Of a stretch of DNA of 64,000 nt, positions 12,544-25,222 are shown piece after piece. Positions within the stretch are counted from its first letter, which is position 1. The number at the start of each line of letters is the position of its first letter. The position numbers and the translations under genes were made by a program. The notes below the pieces were generated by a model that saw only the letters and a list, made by a program, of their open reading frames with translations, was not told where the DNA came from and searched no databases. Origin of the DNA: Polytrichum commune (taxonomy: Eukaryota; Streptophyta; Polytrichopsida; Polytrichales; Polytrichaceae); the NCBI GenBank assembly GCA_950295325.1, contig OX485809.1, forward strand, positions 22,508,001 through 22,572,000. Reading direction: 5' to 3'.

Positions 12544-12770
12544 CAATAATCGGGGAGAACCGGCAGTTAGTTACAAATGAACCGGTTGAGTTTGAGAAAT
12601 AACTGGTTGAAGTTCAAGATTGCAGGAAAATTACCGATCATTTTAGAGGAATTTATAGAATATACCCCAATTTAATAAAAGGAAAACCGGAGGATGTCAA
12701 CATGTAACCGGTTGGACCTGCAAACACTAGGATCTCAACCGATTATGCCCTAAAATCTCCCTGACCACTG
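12544..12770. mobile_element. AACCGGTT-family hAT-like MITE, 227 bp, 8-bp TSD
   Basis: The ends are CAATAATCGGGGAG and, on the other strand, CAGTGGTCAGGGAG. Perfect 8 bp direct repeats TTCCCACA flank the element (12536-12543, 12771-12778), as expected for a hAT element. The interior has several ACCGGTT or near-palindromic AACCGGTT motifs and is closely similar to the copy at 54034-54259. Confidence 0.85.
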
Positions 12771-12778
12771 TTCCCACA

Positions 12779-13539
12779 GTAAAATTTGAGTGATGACAAG
12801 GTCCTCTTCATAATTGCAAACCATTACTTGAGTGGTGTATGCGAAGGCCTGTAATGAATGGCCATGTACATACCTGGCGCTATAACTTGGCACAATCAAT
12901 CAAGAAATGCACCTAAATCTAGGATTCTGCATCCGCCATTCAACTTTACGATGGATGTCTCCCACCAGTAAAATCTCATTAACAGACCGTGCGTCCTAAT
13001 TAAACACCTGTATTTGACTGTTGTGTGGCAAGGGTTCTGCTGAGTGGCCACTAAAAGCGTGTGTGTTATAATGAAGGTGGAGTATGTATTTCAGATTTCC
13101 TCGTGAATCCAGGCCTTGTACTTAACACAATTTGTGAATAATTTGACCCGTGCAGCACTGCAGGCACAATAAAAATCCACAATTGACCATAACGCTTGAT
13201 GGCAAGCCACACAAAATTTGCATCGCCGCAACATGGAGAACCTACTACAGACAATTATTCACTTCAGTGGCCTTGAAGGCATGCTGTCTTCCCAAACAAA
13301 TTAATATTTGTCAATCCAGTGGGTAGTATAATCTGTGCTTGCCAACCTGACTGATTAGCTCAAACCCCAAACTCTACCTTTGTGCTCAATCACGATTCAT
13401 GCAATGACACACCTGCACAAAGGATTATCAATTCTGCAAATATGAAGCAATATGGTGCAAACACCGTGAATACTCACTTTCTCCACAAGCACACGTCCTC
13501 CATGGTGCAGTATGCGGCCTTTGCCATCACATTGCCTCC
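12779..13539. other. No recognised gene
   Basis: Mixed-composition sequence with short overlapping ORFs on both strands. None has a recognisable motif, and none continues smoothly into the minus-strand coding fragment that starts near 13540. Confidence 0.4.
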
Positions 13540-13916
13540 AGCAGGCGTGGACACTTCCAAAACAACACATTCCAGTATAATAGATTGGCCGCATTTATAG
13601 AATTCACTTTGAGGAATTTGATTGCCGCATGCCATTTGGTGCGCAACTCATCATAGACCTCGCCTGCCGAATTGGTTCTCAATCAAATTATGGGGGCACC
13701 CCGAGTTTCCTGAACAAACTGCACCTGCTCTTCAAAATTCTTGTGCAAGCGTTTATTTTCTGCCTTTCGTGCATTGAAGGTAAGCAACTTCCTCACCTCA
13801 AGATCAATTGCCTCTTCACGTGGTTTATGTACGTTGTCTGATCCCCCAGAGGTGGTTGGGACCTTGAAGTCAGAGTTTTGGGTGTCTGGAGAAATTACTG
13901 TGGCGTGCCACCACAA
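13540..13916 (-). pseudogene. Decayed protein-coding fragment, family unknown
   Basis: Reading leftward, one frame (13916-13683) gives a charged helical stretch (EEAIDLEVRKLLTFNARKAE, then KNFEEQVQFVQETRGAP). After a stop, a second frame (about 13682-13550) continues with protein-like text (EVYDELRTKWHAAIKFLKVN). The two segments look like one former exon broken by a frameshift. I do not recognise the family. The amino-acid composition is far more protein-like than the neighbouring ORFs, which is the main argument for it. Confidence 0.35.
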
Positions 13917-14169
13917 AGGGCATATAATGCATTTCCATATGGGAAAAAGGACACTTTACCTGCTTGTATGCAACCATTTTACACTCATATGAAAATATTG
14001 CGCATCCGTGAATAATGTGACAGTCCCTGATGGAATTCCCCTATGATCTCCAAACCAACCAAATAGCAATGACCCACACTTTTGAATGTGAGAAAGTTAA
14101 AGGTATCCACACATAGTAAACCCAAGTATTATTGAAGGTATGGAACATTGCATGTTTCAATCTTTTATT

Positions 14170-14360
14170 AAGATTGTATATGGTGGGGCCCATATGACTT
14201 AAGGCTTTAGATTTATAAGTGTGAATGTATATGATGGGGCCCACATGTGTTTAGAATTTAGATTTATAGGTGTGAATGTTATAGTGGGGCCCACATGAAT
14301 TAAACATTTAGATTTATAATTATATATGTATATGGTGGGGCCCCCATATGTTAAGGGTTT
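14170..14360. repeat. Tandem repeat, four ~51 bp units
   Basis: The motif GGTGGGGCCC(A)CATATG or a variant recurs at about 14182, 14234, 14284 and 14334, each followed by 'TTTAGATTTATA'. The units are diverged and the array is short. Confidence 0.75.
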
Positions 14361-14894
14361 AGGATTAGACTCATTCACCTTTGACCAAAAAATTACATTA
14401 AAATAATTTTTCTTTTAAAACTTATAAATTTTTAAAAGTAACATAAATGAAATAGTGCTAAAATGAGCAAATCTTAGTCAATTTGAACGAGTGAATAGTC
14501 TATTTTGTGCATTTTTTCAAGGCAAATCTATTGTTGGATGAATTGGAAGGAAATTCCTTAATATGAATAAGTTATGAGCGAAAACCACGCGCTGGTGGTC
14601 ATTTGGAGCATTAAACTTTTAAGGAAGATTTCGGAGTTGATTCGGCACCAATTGGAGGTTGTAATATATAGAAATTAGGCGCCTTTCAAAGAAAAATCCA
14701 ATGGTGTAAGGTACGTCTCAATGTAATTTTGCAGTCGAAAGTTATGACCATAAATGTAATCCTATATAATTTTGGATCAGAATGCTTCAAATGCCAATTT
14801 CTTTATCAATTCTTGCTCAATGTTGACAAATTGAATATGCATTAGATGCAATTTTTTTAGATCAGAACTTTCTGAATTCCAAGTCAAGGTAGCC

Positions 14895-15722
14895 ATGAAA
14901 ACAAAATTTAGCCTTAGATTATTACATAAAGAGATTGATAGAGACATTCAGGAGAAGGAAGAGTTATACTTGAAAATTGAGGAGGCCACAAAAGATCAGA
15001 AGACAGCATATCCTGAAGAAAATAAGAGGATAGAAAAGACACTCCAACCCTTATACCACCTACCTCCTCCGATTTCCATTCAGCAGGTTTATCGTGCAAC
15101 CAGGGGGCTTACATTGATGAAAAGCGGACTACCCTTCTTACAACCAGGGGTTCAGATAACCAAGGAGGAATTCGAAGGTACATGGAGACAAACTCAACCA
15201 GATGCAAATGATACATTGACATTCATGTGGGTCATCGGAGACAACAAAATACCATTAGGGGTGATGGAAATAATATTAGCAAATCCATCGTTTTATATTT
15301 CCAGATATAGTATCCGAGCATTGGCTCAGATGGCAGAACATCACAGGAAGTTTTACACTAATCCATACAACAAAACAGAATTATCCCTGCTATTATCTTA
15401 CGGAGAAAAAAATGTTACAATAGTGCACGAACTCTTAGCCAAGTCAAGAGCAGAGCATGAAAAAACCATGGACCTTTACGAAAATGAAGATGTAGTGCAC
15501 TTCAAGGATGCAGGCCGATGTCACCAATGGTTGAAAAAATATCATACAAAGTCTTTTCCAATTGAATTTTTCAACAGTAACCTTCAGAACTACGTGTCTC
15601 AGGCTCGGAAAGATTTTGAGCATACTGTGGCCAAAAGAAATTGCTTATTACATACCAAAGATACTATGTTGCTACTACTTTCATTCAACCCATGCAACTG
15701 GAGAACAAATTGTAGATCCTGA
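14895..15722 (+). CDS. Uncharacterised 275-aa ORF, possibly retroelement-derived
   Basis: This is an uninterrupted ATG-initiated frame whose first ~60 residues form a charged coiled-coil-like segment. A mixed hydrophobic region follows (QQVYRATRGLTLMKSGLPF, FMWVIGDNKIPLGVMEIILA) and then a basic C-terminus. I do not recognise the family. Immediately after it, overlapping its stop, is 'GATCCTGAGGACAAGATC' and a purine-rich tract (TTGGAGGGGG). This resembles a retrotransposon polypurine tract and also occurs near 18410. The ORF could therefore be the coding remnant (gag-like or captured) of a non-autonomous LTR element. A neighbouring frame gives HATGEQIVDPEDKIFHWRG, which suggests the last ~25 codons are frameshifted. 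Confidence 0.45.
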   Translation: MKTKFSLRLLHKEIDRDIQEKEELYLKIEEATKDQKTAYPEENKRIEKTLQPLYHLPPPISIQQVYRATRGLTLMKSGLPFLQPGVQITKEEFEGTWRQTQPDANDTLTFMWVIGDNKIPLGVMEIILANPSFYISRYSIRALAQMAEHHRKFYTNPYNKTELSLLLSYGEKNVTIVHELLAKSRAEHEKTMDLYENEDVVHFKDAGRCHQWLKKYHTKSFPIEFFNSNLQNYVSQARKDFEHTVAKRNCLLHTKDTMLLLLSFNPCNWRTNCRS

Positions 15723-16090
15723 GGACAAGATCTTTCATTGGAGGGGGTAAAATTCTAATAGCATTTGACATGAAATGGATTAGCAGATAGTAGCAGATTA
15801 GCACATTAGTAGATAATAGCATATGAGTACATTAGTAGATAATAACATATTAGAGGTTAGCAAAAAAGCAAATTAGCAAGGGCTGAAACATTTTGCATAA
15901 ACAAGAGTACAAATAGGAGAGATTAGTAGTTCATCAGTGTTAGATTTTAAGTTAACCAGTAATTAAATTAGAGGTAACAACATTAGATTAGTAGTAACCA
16001 GAGTTAAGTTAGCAATTAACCAAAGTTAGGTTAGCCATTAATTAGCATAGGTTAGCAATTAATTCGGTTTACAGAGGTTAGAAGATTCCT
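15715..16090 (+). mobile_element. Putative polypurine tract and 3' LTR fragment
   Basis: A purine tract (GGAGGGGG, 15739-15746) is followed by sequence dense in 'TTAGCA', 'ATTAGTAG' and 'TTAGCAATTAACC' repeats. That composition is shared with the 18530-18720 stretch, which also follows a 'DPEDKI'-encoding purine tract. The LTR borders cannot be defined because no second LTR is visible. Confidence 0.4.
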
Positions 16091-16499
16091 CACAGAGAGG
16101 AAACCGACAGTAGCAAAATCATTGTAGACAATTTGTCAATAATGAATAAGTTGCATAGAGTAAGAGCATATTAGATAAACCATAGCTTGAAGATGCCGTA
16201 TCCAAGTTGAGGCAGGAATTCCAGGAAGTTAAGAATCAAGACAAGTTCGGAGGATATTCTATTGAAAGATCTCTTGCTATCTCTGTACTACATACATTTT
16301 GTGGAAATTGCTCAAATACATACACACAAAGAAGCGCTCAGAAGACCTTTGTAAAATCAATTTTCATACACAGTGATCCAGACAAGTTATTGAATGCAAA
16401 AAGCACCTCCACGCAAAAGTTATGGAACACATTCCAAAGGCGGTGAGGAATGTTCTACGTACTTCTGGTATTTCTCTGTGAAAATAACCTGCAATGATC

Positions 16500-18180
16500 G
16501 AGGAGCGTCGGGTGCTGGCCAATATGAGTTGAGGAACTATCGATTCCAATCTAAGTCTTCAAGAAAGTTACTGATTAGCAAATCTCAGTTAAAAAAAGTT
16601 ACAGATTCAAAGTCAAGGCTTCAAAAAAGCAACTGATCCGCCAAGACGAGTTTGAGAACTTCCATACTCCGATTACAGACTTCAAGACAGTCACTGATCC
16701 ACGAATTTGAGTTTGAAACTTACCGATTCACATTCAACACTTCAGAAAATCACTGATCTACCAACGTGTGTTGAGAAAATAACCGGTCCGGTTGCAGTTC
16801 AATATTGCAAAATAACAAAACTACTCATTATTATAATGAAACCACTGGAGTCCAATCTGGGCAGCACAAATGTCACATGCAATAATGGATAATGACCCTT
16901 CAAGATGGAGGAACCGTGAAAGCTCTCCAACATCCAAATTGTTTCCACCAACGGCCACTCGTTACAGAAGGACCGAGCTGAGTTCTAAGATGGTACTGGA
17001 GCGTCAGAACGATTTCGTTGGCAGCAACGCGGACCTTTGGAATAATTCTCAACTCCGAAAGATCAAGAGGTCGGTCTTGGTTGCACTCAGATCTTGAAGA
17101 GAAGCAAGAAGAAGCACGTCAGCTAGTTGCAGATGAACTCATTGAGGTTTAAGACATGCAACAACTTACAGATGAACATGTTGAGTTGAGAGAACCAGTC
17201 AAGGTGAGAGAACCAGCCGGCGGCTAGTCACAGATGAATCGGTTTAGGTCACACATGAACCGGTTGTGGTCACAGATTCGGCAACTCGACACATATGAAC
17301 CGGTTAAGGCAGTGGATCCGGCAGCTAGTGACAGATGACCCGGTTGAGTTAAGGGGTAACCAATGAAGCACAAGGCTGCAACATTACAGAATATGCCTAC
17401 TTTAATGGAAATTTGAAGGTGGTCAACAGATAGTCGGTTGGACCTCCAAACACTAGGATCTCAACCAACTATGCTCCAATATCTCTGCAAACACCAGGAT
17501 CTCAACCAACTATGCTCAAAATCTCTGCAAAAACTAGCATCTCAACCAACTATGCTCAAATATCTCTGCACACACAAGGATTTCAACCAACTATGCTCAA
17601 AAATCTCTGCAATCACTAGTTGGAAACAAACTAATGACGATCTGATCCATTAGCACATACACACACATTGCTACAGAAGAAATCTTCAAGAGCGGAAATA
17701 TTCCTAAGCGGCTCCTCCAATGATTCACACAGCAGCAGCTGAAAAGTGAGAGAGCGAGAGCAATTGAGTTCATCTAAGAGAGAGCAGTGGAGTTGGGTTG
17801 AGTTGAATGGGAAAGAAGGACATGTGCTTCACAGTGGAGCCAGTGGAGAGTTCGGAGCGGGCCAGAGGAGCGTGCCACCTGTCTTTTCCCCCCAAGTTGA
17901 AAATAACCGTTTCCAATGACGACATCTAGCTACAGATGAACCGGTTGGGTTAAGAAGTAACCAGTGGACTACTTACAGATGAACCGGTTGAGTCGTAAGA
18001 TAACCAGCTGAAGCTCAAGACTGCGGGGGTATTACCGACCATTGTAAAGGAGATTATAGAGTATTCTCCAATTCGGTAAAGGGGAACCGAAGGATGTCAA
18101 CATGTAACCGGTTCAACTTGCAAACATTAGGGTCTATACCTCTTAAAATTTTCTAGAATATATATATATCCCGATCACAT
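16500..18180. repeat. Cluster of degenerate AACCGGTT-family repeats
   Basis: The cluster contains 45 bp-scale degenerate units with 'CTTCAAGAAAGTTACTGAT' (16550-16780), then many AACCGGTT motifs within 'ACAGATGAACCGGTT' (17210-17350 and 17930-18010). Next come the family's distinctive tail (AGGATGTCAACATGTAACCGG near 18090) and, at 17438-17640, four ~41 bp units with 'GGATCTCAACCAACTATGCTC'. The text matches different parts of the element at 54034-54259, so this is probably two or more rearranged copies. No intact ends with a target duplication were found. Confidence 0.7.
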
Positions 18181-18404
18181 GCCGTTCAAACAATTCTGGA
18201 CGGTTCGGATGGCTCCGCCATATTATTTTCCAAGGCTCCTTAAAATTAGCTTGGAGATGTGTCAAGGTATATCATGCCGATTATGCCACATACTGATTGT
18301 ACACGGACACACGGGCCAAGGGTCAAGTAAAAATCATGGCAAATGACAAATATGAACTTTCTTCGACTTTCAAGTTGCCTGCAAGAGGAAGACATAAAAG
18401 AGAT

Positions 18405-19140
18405 CCTGAGGACAAGATCTACTCACTGGGGAGGGTAAAATGTTCACCACAATCTCAACGACGAAAGGGGAGAATCACCAAAATCGCCACATGACAAGGA
18501 TTATGTAATGAGGTTTACGAGGGCCAACGGACCGGTTACCAAATTAGTAAAGATAGTTAAATTAGTAACTACGTAAAGTTAAATGGCCAAAAATTAGTAA
18601 GCCATTTAGATTAGTAGGTTATGTAGGAGGCAAGTAAACATTAGTTAGTTGCTAGGTAATTGGTAAGCCACATAGCGAGCCACCTTGGATTAGTAGGCTC
18701 CATGTCGGTTAATTACCGCCTTAGCCACATAGGTGAGGAGACCGGAGGTGGAAGACAATGAAGACCAAGAAACGACTTCTTGGACTACTCTCCGAATTAC
18801 TCCAAACTTAGATATGCATAAGTAGATTTTAGGAAACAATCTACCGCATTTTGAAGAAGAAGAATACATGTTCTCCTTATGAGGATTTTGATGGACATTC
18901 TTCAATTACTTAAACAAAAAGAAAGATATAGCAAATTAGGAGAGTGGTATATGTTAGACACCATCTCTCAATATATATAGAGTTAGAATTAGAGTTAGAA
19001 CACCTAACTTTACTTATTTACGACGATAGGCTACACGAGAGCTAGGTCCTTTGTATCTTTACCAATTTTGAATGCAAGAGCTTCAAGCTCACACTTCCTT
19101 CATAGCTATTCAAGGTAGATACAAAGTAAAATTTGCTTAG
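18405..19140 (+). mobile_element. LTR-retrotransposon 3' end: coding tail, PPT and LTR
   Basis: A frame ending in KRDPEDKIYSLGRVK is followed by the purine tract GGGGAGGG, then TGTTCACCAC (18441) as a likely LTR start. Downstream are 'ATTAGTAA/GTTAGT'-rich text, a TATATATAG box (about 18972) and 'TTTGTATCTTTACC..GAATGCAAGAGC', which is typical LTR leader-like sequence. The right border is not fixed, and no paired LTR or primer-binding site is visible. Confidence 0.5.
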
Positions 19141-19345
19141 ACATATACAAGTTGAGAGGTTGTGAATGAAACTTGAGAAGTGTTATAGCAACTCACATGA
19201 GGTGAGGTAGTTGTAAGGAAATTTATTATTATAGAAACCCACATGAGGTGAGATAGTTGTAAGAGTTGAAAGGAAATTGTGTAATTGAGAGGTTATAGAA
19301 ACTCACATGAGGTGAGAACAATTGTAGTGTTGAAAGGCAATTGTG
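19137..19345. repeat. Short tandem repeats with ACTCACATGAGGTGAG
   Basis: Three copies of 'ACTCACATGAGGTGAG' or 'ACCCACATGAGGTGAG' (near 19191, 19239 and 19301) lie in diverged ~50-65 bp units with 'GTTGTAAG' and 'GAAATTGTGTAA'. Confidence 0.65.
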
Positions 19346-20109
19346 TAAATGAGTGAATTTATGAAGTTATGATTATGAGTAAGGATGATAGGAAGAGTGC
19401 ATTAAGGACAATTGATGATGGCGCATATCTATATATATTCTAAATTTGATTAAGTGGACTTGCTCAAACATAACTCAATCATAATTAATCCTTATATATA
19501 TATGTATATATATATCTACTTCATTCTACTATCATTTCATTCCGTAATGATCACTAAATCTATGACTACATGATCGTATTATTGATTGGCATATATGAGA
19601 CCTTCACACAACTAAAGGTTGCATTAAAAATAGTATGTATCTATTTATAACTGAGACCTTCAAACAACTAAACAACTGTATTAAAAATCTATTGTATCTA
19701 TTTATAGCTGGGACTAAAATATAACTTATTACATTGAGAGATGGTTATAAAACGGGAAACTAACTTATAGAGAAGAGTTGAAGATTGAGGGACATAGTAA
19801 GTCTTAGAGAGAAAATGCAAGATGCCATCTCAAGTATTGATGAGGAAATGGAAAGTGAGCAAAAGAAGTATCACACATGTAGAGAGGAAGACTCCGTTAC
19901 ACGGCAAGAGGGTATCTAATCATAGTATGATAGTTCTTAAGTTAATTGCTACCTATGTCTTATTGGAGAGGAACTCCACTAACGGGGCATGATGATTAAG
20001 GGAGACAATCAAGATAAAAAAAGCTTTTGAGAGAAAGATAACTTAGCCATTTGGTTACTCGGTGATTTTGGAAGAAGCATACTTAGGCATTGGAGGAGGT
20101 TACTTTAAC

Positions 20110-20350
20110 AAGGCAACTTGACAACTTGAAGAATGTTACTTGATTACTTGTAGAGTGTTACTTGGTTACTTGAAGAGTGTTACTTGGTCACTTAAAGAGG
20201 GATACTTGGCTACTTGAAGAGTGTTACTTGGTTACTTAAAGAGGAATATTTGGCTACTTGGAAAGTGTTACTTGGTTACTTGAAGAGTGTTACTTGGCTA
20301 CTCAAAGGTTACTTGGGTACTTGAAGAGTGTTACTTGACTACTTACCGAA
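20110..20350. repeat. Minisatellite, ~22-24 bp units
   Basis: About ten units of 'ACTTGAAGAGTGTTACTTGG' and variants (ACTTAAAGAGGGATACTTGG) lie in head-to-tail order. Confidence 0.85.
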
Positions 20351-20660
20351 GCCAAAAGAAGAATTAACTCTTGATCAATTTGTAAGGAAAGAGTTACTAA
20401 GATACTTAGGAGAAGAGGAGACAACTACGACACATAAAGTAGAAGCAACACTTGGACGAACAAGACTACTTGAAGAGATATCATCAAGAGAAGAAATGGA
20501 GATATGACTTTTAAGTAACTTAAAAGTCCAAGTGGAGAGATGATTAATATAAGGTAGAGGAGCTTTTAAAAGAAGAACGAAGACACCCACCAACACAACA
20601 AGGAAGACAACCAAGATAGAAAACAACAAACGACAAGGAGATTAGGTAGTTTTAGTCATC

Positions 20661-23600
20661 ATGATCCGGACGACGCTCGAAGTTAATACGATACGGTCAA
20701 CCCTAGGAACAAGTGGAGGTAGTTGGGCTCTGCAGTGGGATGAGACACATATTCCTATAGGGGTGCAAGATTCTATGTTGCATCAATTATTTGGCTCGTT
20801 GCAACAAGAGCCTAAAGTCTTCGAAGATGGGACGATAGATTACTTGGAATTGTTTTTGGGTAGATTGCTTACTATTGTTGGCCCACAATGGCAAGGAGAT
20901 ATAGGTGGAGGAGTTGTTGCACCTGCCTCATGGAAACAATTGCAGGTTTATTATAAGTCTCTTGGGCTAGTGGAAACACAAAGATTTAGATTGTACACGG
21001 GATCAACAGAAGTATCGCATGTACCCCAGGTTATGGAGCCAAGTTCTGAAGACATATATGAAGGTTCAAATATGGCAAGATGTGTATGCGGCGCAGGAAT
21101 GAGATCAAAATTTAAACGCGACTATTCAACTTGTTCAGAAAAATGTCCTATATGTTCAAAAATGAGGAAGAATATGTTAGCTTTTGAACATATGCCGGTT
21201 GGCCCTTTGTTGGCGAGCATATACAAGAGTAGGTCAATGTGTTTTAAATTATTGAATATGTGAAGGAACAAAGAGAGATGGTTGGGACAAGATCCTTCTT
21301 TGATACCCGAAAATATCCATGAACACTATGACAGAAGTAAATTTTGCGAACTTCAAGCATTTTGGAATCTAGAGGGAAAATGGGAAGCACCTATCATTTG
21401 TCCCAATCCACATTGTTTACATGCTTTCAAAGCATTTCTTACCAAATGCGATGAGCTCCTTCATTCGTAGGATGCTGAGACGCAACACTACTCATTTGCT
21501 TGTCCAGAATGTTCGTCTTGAATTTATGCTCCATGTATAAATATTTTATGTATTTTTATTGATTTATAGGTAAAGTCACAATATGTTGCAAATATTTTAA
21601 GTTCAGATACAACGACAAGAAAATAAATATTGGACGTGTGGTATATACATATGAATAATATATATCAGATGGAATATATTTGTGGAAATAATTGTCACTT
21701 TGTTTATGACATTTCCAGGGAGATCCACGGAATTTTGCTCTTATGTTGTATTGGGATGGATTTTTGCACGGGTAGATCACTCTAAGGCATTTTTGTGCAC
21801 CACGTGCGGCTGGGGGTTTTTTGTTTTGGGGCTATTTACCTTCAAGGGCTGTATTAAAGCCTCCCTATAATTACTTAAATTTCAAAAATGGCCCATTTGT
21901 TTGCACCCTTCCACTACTTATATTGTCCAAGTCACTGCAATTTTTTGTACTCTATATTCATTTTAAGTAATAAAAGCTAATCTACTTCCTAACGCAATTG
22001 ACGAGTGTTGAGGGAAAACATGGAAACAAAGAAGGGTGCAAACAATAATACCATTGCAAACATAGTTATGAAGAAAACACATAGGAGACCATAGCAAAGT
22101 AATATCATTGCAAACATTGTTATGATGAAAACACATAGGATCCTTCTAGGATCCTTATCTTCAGCCCCTATATTCATTTTACAAACAAATAATGGCCCAT
22201 GTTTTATGTCCATCTAACTTACTTAAAATGGGATTGTCTACATTTAATGGCCCCTTCATTATTTGGAATTCCTTTATAATTTTTATTTCAAATGATTTTA
22301 ATCCTCTTTATATTATGCCGCACGTCATTTTTAAAATGCACTAAGTGATCTACCCGTGGATTTTTGACAGCAAAAACCAGTCAAAAAATTTGTTGGGCAA
22401 TAGACTTGGTTATTTGAATGCAGGAAAAGTTGATCCAATTGGTCCTATATCCATATTGTTTATCCCTTCAAGTTCGGACAAACTTATCAAACACGCAAAT
22501 TGCAACATATTAACATGTTTTTTTGGAATCCACTTGTGAAAGATTTAGCAACGATTTTTGTAGAAGGATTTCCCGTATTATATGCATATCTTGCAGAAGC
22601 CATTAGCGATAAACTACCTTTGATCCCCACGAATGAATTGATTACATTACGTGTAATGGTCACAATTTGGACAACCCACATCAATGGAAAATTGGAGGGT
22701 TAAAAATAGGTGGATATTCATGTTGTAGACATCATAAAGTCGCATCTAGATGGCGAGAAATTCCAAATGCAAACAATGACTTAGTAAAGTATTATGATAA
22801 CATGAAATAACACATATATGTTTTTGTCAATCGAAATGTGGAAGATACTGCAATGACATTGGCCAATTGGCGTCAACTGCCAGATTGAAGACATAAGGAT
22901 GTGACAGGCCGTAAGGCTGGAATTTCTCGTTATTCTATTTTATGGCAGTTACATGACCTTTACAGTTTTGATATCCTAAGGGATCTCGTTTATGATCTTA
23001 TGCATATAGTAGCTTTGTACATATTTAAGAAATATGTTCAGATGGTCGTAAAATATGCAGAGCAGAATGGGAGGGTTAAGGATATAGATACTGCAATGGA
23101 AGTTGTAAAAAATAATCAACCTCAAGGGCTCGGGGCAAGATGGCCAAGAAACTTGTCATCTTTAGGATACTATAAGGCAGAGGAGTTTCAAATATGGATT
23201 ATGTGATGTTTGCCGCACATTCTTGATCACTTGAACATTGGAGTAGATTTTATTTTGGGAGCATGAGGGATGCTTTTAATAGAAATTGCACGTCCTTTTT
23301 ATAGTCAAAATAGAACAGACGGCCGGACTTCAAAACGAATACTAAATGCAAGACAACTTTTGGCAGTATGACACATTAGAATGGAAGAAATTGCTAGACC
23401 TAGTTCGTCACCTCTCGAACATGTGGCAAGTTTATATAGTCTTAAATCATGAATTCATTCAAAATTCTAGAATAGTTATTGTGTTTTTTCCTTGTTTATT
23501 TTTATGTACTAACAATTATGAAAAAATTGAGTGAGCTCTGAGTCCAATAGTACCACAAAATATTATGATTGAGATTCTTAATGTTATCACAATCCATGTA

Positions 23601-23900
23601 TTGATAAAATGCAAGACAACAAAACTGAAATCTGATAATGTTAATTCTACAGGGAGTGGAGAGATTTTGGATGATGTGGTAAGACATGGTTGTCACAACG
23701 TATTTTGGTGCTACCCATTTGAGAGGGAGATATCAAATTTTGTGAACAATCGATCCAATCAAATCAACAGCAAGGTGACATATAGCGAATGTTTTTTATG
23801 ACACTGGTGTACGAAAATGCTTAGGGCTATGTAATTGGATCGTGATGGTTTGCTTCCTGACAGTCTCGGAGAGTTCACTAGACATGTATATATGTATACA
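20661..23900 (+). pseudogene. Degenerate Tnp2-like DNA transposase
   Basis: Successive fragments in different frames line up in the order of the large Tnp2-like transposases (CACTA/KDZ-type) of seedless plants. A 200-residue segment (20661-21263) ends with a Cys-rich cluster (CSEKCPICSKMRKNM) and the GPLLASIYKS-type stretch. Next is 21282-21470, with YDRSKFCELQAFWNLEGKWE and CPNPHC. Then come 22345-22450 (LGYLNAGKVDPIGPISILFI), 22500-22700 (a segment reading MFFWNPLVKDLATIFVEGFP), 22901-23206 (GISRYSILWQLHDLYSFDIL, DLVYDLMHIVALYIFKKYV, GLGARWPRN) and 23640-23800 (GCHNVFWCYPFEREISNFVN). Finally, text near 23850 reads LLPDSLGEFTRH. Stops and frameshifts break it repeatedly, and a later 592 bp element splits it at 21767. 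It is dead as a transposase. Assignment to a superfamily is from memory of related proteins and was not searched. Confidence 0.7.
21767..22358. mobile_element. hAT-type MITE, 592 bp, 8-bp TSD, inside the transposase pseudogene
   Basis: The terminal repeats are CACGGGTAGATCAC at the left and its exact complement at the right, continuing with matches toward 'GCATTTT'. The element is flanked by the perfect 8 bp repeat GATTTTTG (21759-21766 and 22359-22366). The interior has no coding capacity. It holds two ~60 bp direct repeats with 'ATAGTTATGAAGAAAACACATAGGA'-like text (about 22050-22140). Removing it rejoins the transposase fragments before and after it. Confidence 0.85.
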
Positions 23901-25184
23901 CGTGCGTGACAAGGGTATTTATTCAAGGGGTATTTAATTATCCATCCTTAATTTTTTGTACCGTATTATTATATAATTTGCTAATTTCTTGTTTTTTAAA
24001 TGACCCTATAATTACTTTAAAATTTGATGAAGCTCTAATTTTAAGCTAGGTATGTTCATTATAATTATTTGATTTTTCTCCAAAGGGTTTAAGAGCATTC
24101 AAAGTACTAAGTCACCAAAATCCAAGGCACAACAAGGTTTTACATTAAGAGTGTTCATAAACAATTTCAAACAACAAAATCAACCCATGTTCCTCAATCA
24201 AGTTACACGCACAATTAAACACAACGGTATTGAGTGTAAAAAAATACAATTAAAATACCAACAACAAAGCAAGCAAAAATAGGGTCTATGCAATAATGTA
24301 GAAGGGTATAGAGTTAATACCACAACATCTTGCTTGAAGCAGACAGACACAAGACCAGCCAAAACTCCTCTAATTTATCTTGAGAAATTGTTTCTAGCAT
24401 TAAAAAACACTAGCAAAACTGTTCATAGCAAATGAAAGATGTCATGTTCATCTTGCAAAACAATTCCTAGCTTTTAAGAACACTAGTATATAATCAACAC
24501 AGGCACATGCCTGCACATGCTGCCTGCAAACCCCACCTCTCACAAAGTCAACAACGTCGAAGAAAAAACTCTCGCCAACACTGAACCGCAAACCCCACCT
24601 CTCAGAACAGTGAAAAAAACTCTCAAAACCTAATCCTCCAGCAACGTTCTCCCCCAATTTTTCTTAAACCCTAATCCGTCATCCGCCCTCATCACTCTTT
24701 CATCCCATTTTTTCAATTGAATTGACGTAGATTTTCATCCAAAATCCTCTTGTCTCTGAACACAAATTAAAGGACACCTTATTTCAAAAAAAACCTAGGA
24801 TCCTTAAATCCTACAATATATTTTTACAAATATTTTAAAATTTTGCGTTATTTGTGTGAAGCCTATATTATTTATAATACAAATTTTATCATACATACTC
24901 ACCTATATTACTTCTAAGAAAATTCTAAGTTTTTCTTTTTGTGAATATAAATTACCCTATATTTTCCCGCACGTTGTTTTCTAATATTATCGTAGTGAAC
25001 TCCCCGAGCTGATAGTAAGGCACTTATGACAATCCATTGACATGTCAAACTCCAGACACTGCACAACATATCTAATTAATGGATTCTCGAACAATTTGTG
25101 AACAATGACACAAGTTTGTGTCACAGTTGTACCTTCTTAAGATGTTGCTCGGAGAATTTGGAAGGTGAGTAGTGTAATGCCGTC
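23901..25184. other. Gene-free stretch inside or beside the decayed transposon
   Basis: No coding signal is seen. It separates the last recognised transposase fragment from the downstream ORF at 25223, so it may contain further insertions. I could not find paired ends. Two copies of 'GCAAACCCCACCTCTCA' lie near 24527 and 24587. Confidence 0.45.
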
Positions 25185-25222
25185 ATGTCTTTGCAAGGAT
25201 CTTATCCACGAGAAAGGGATCG

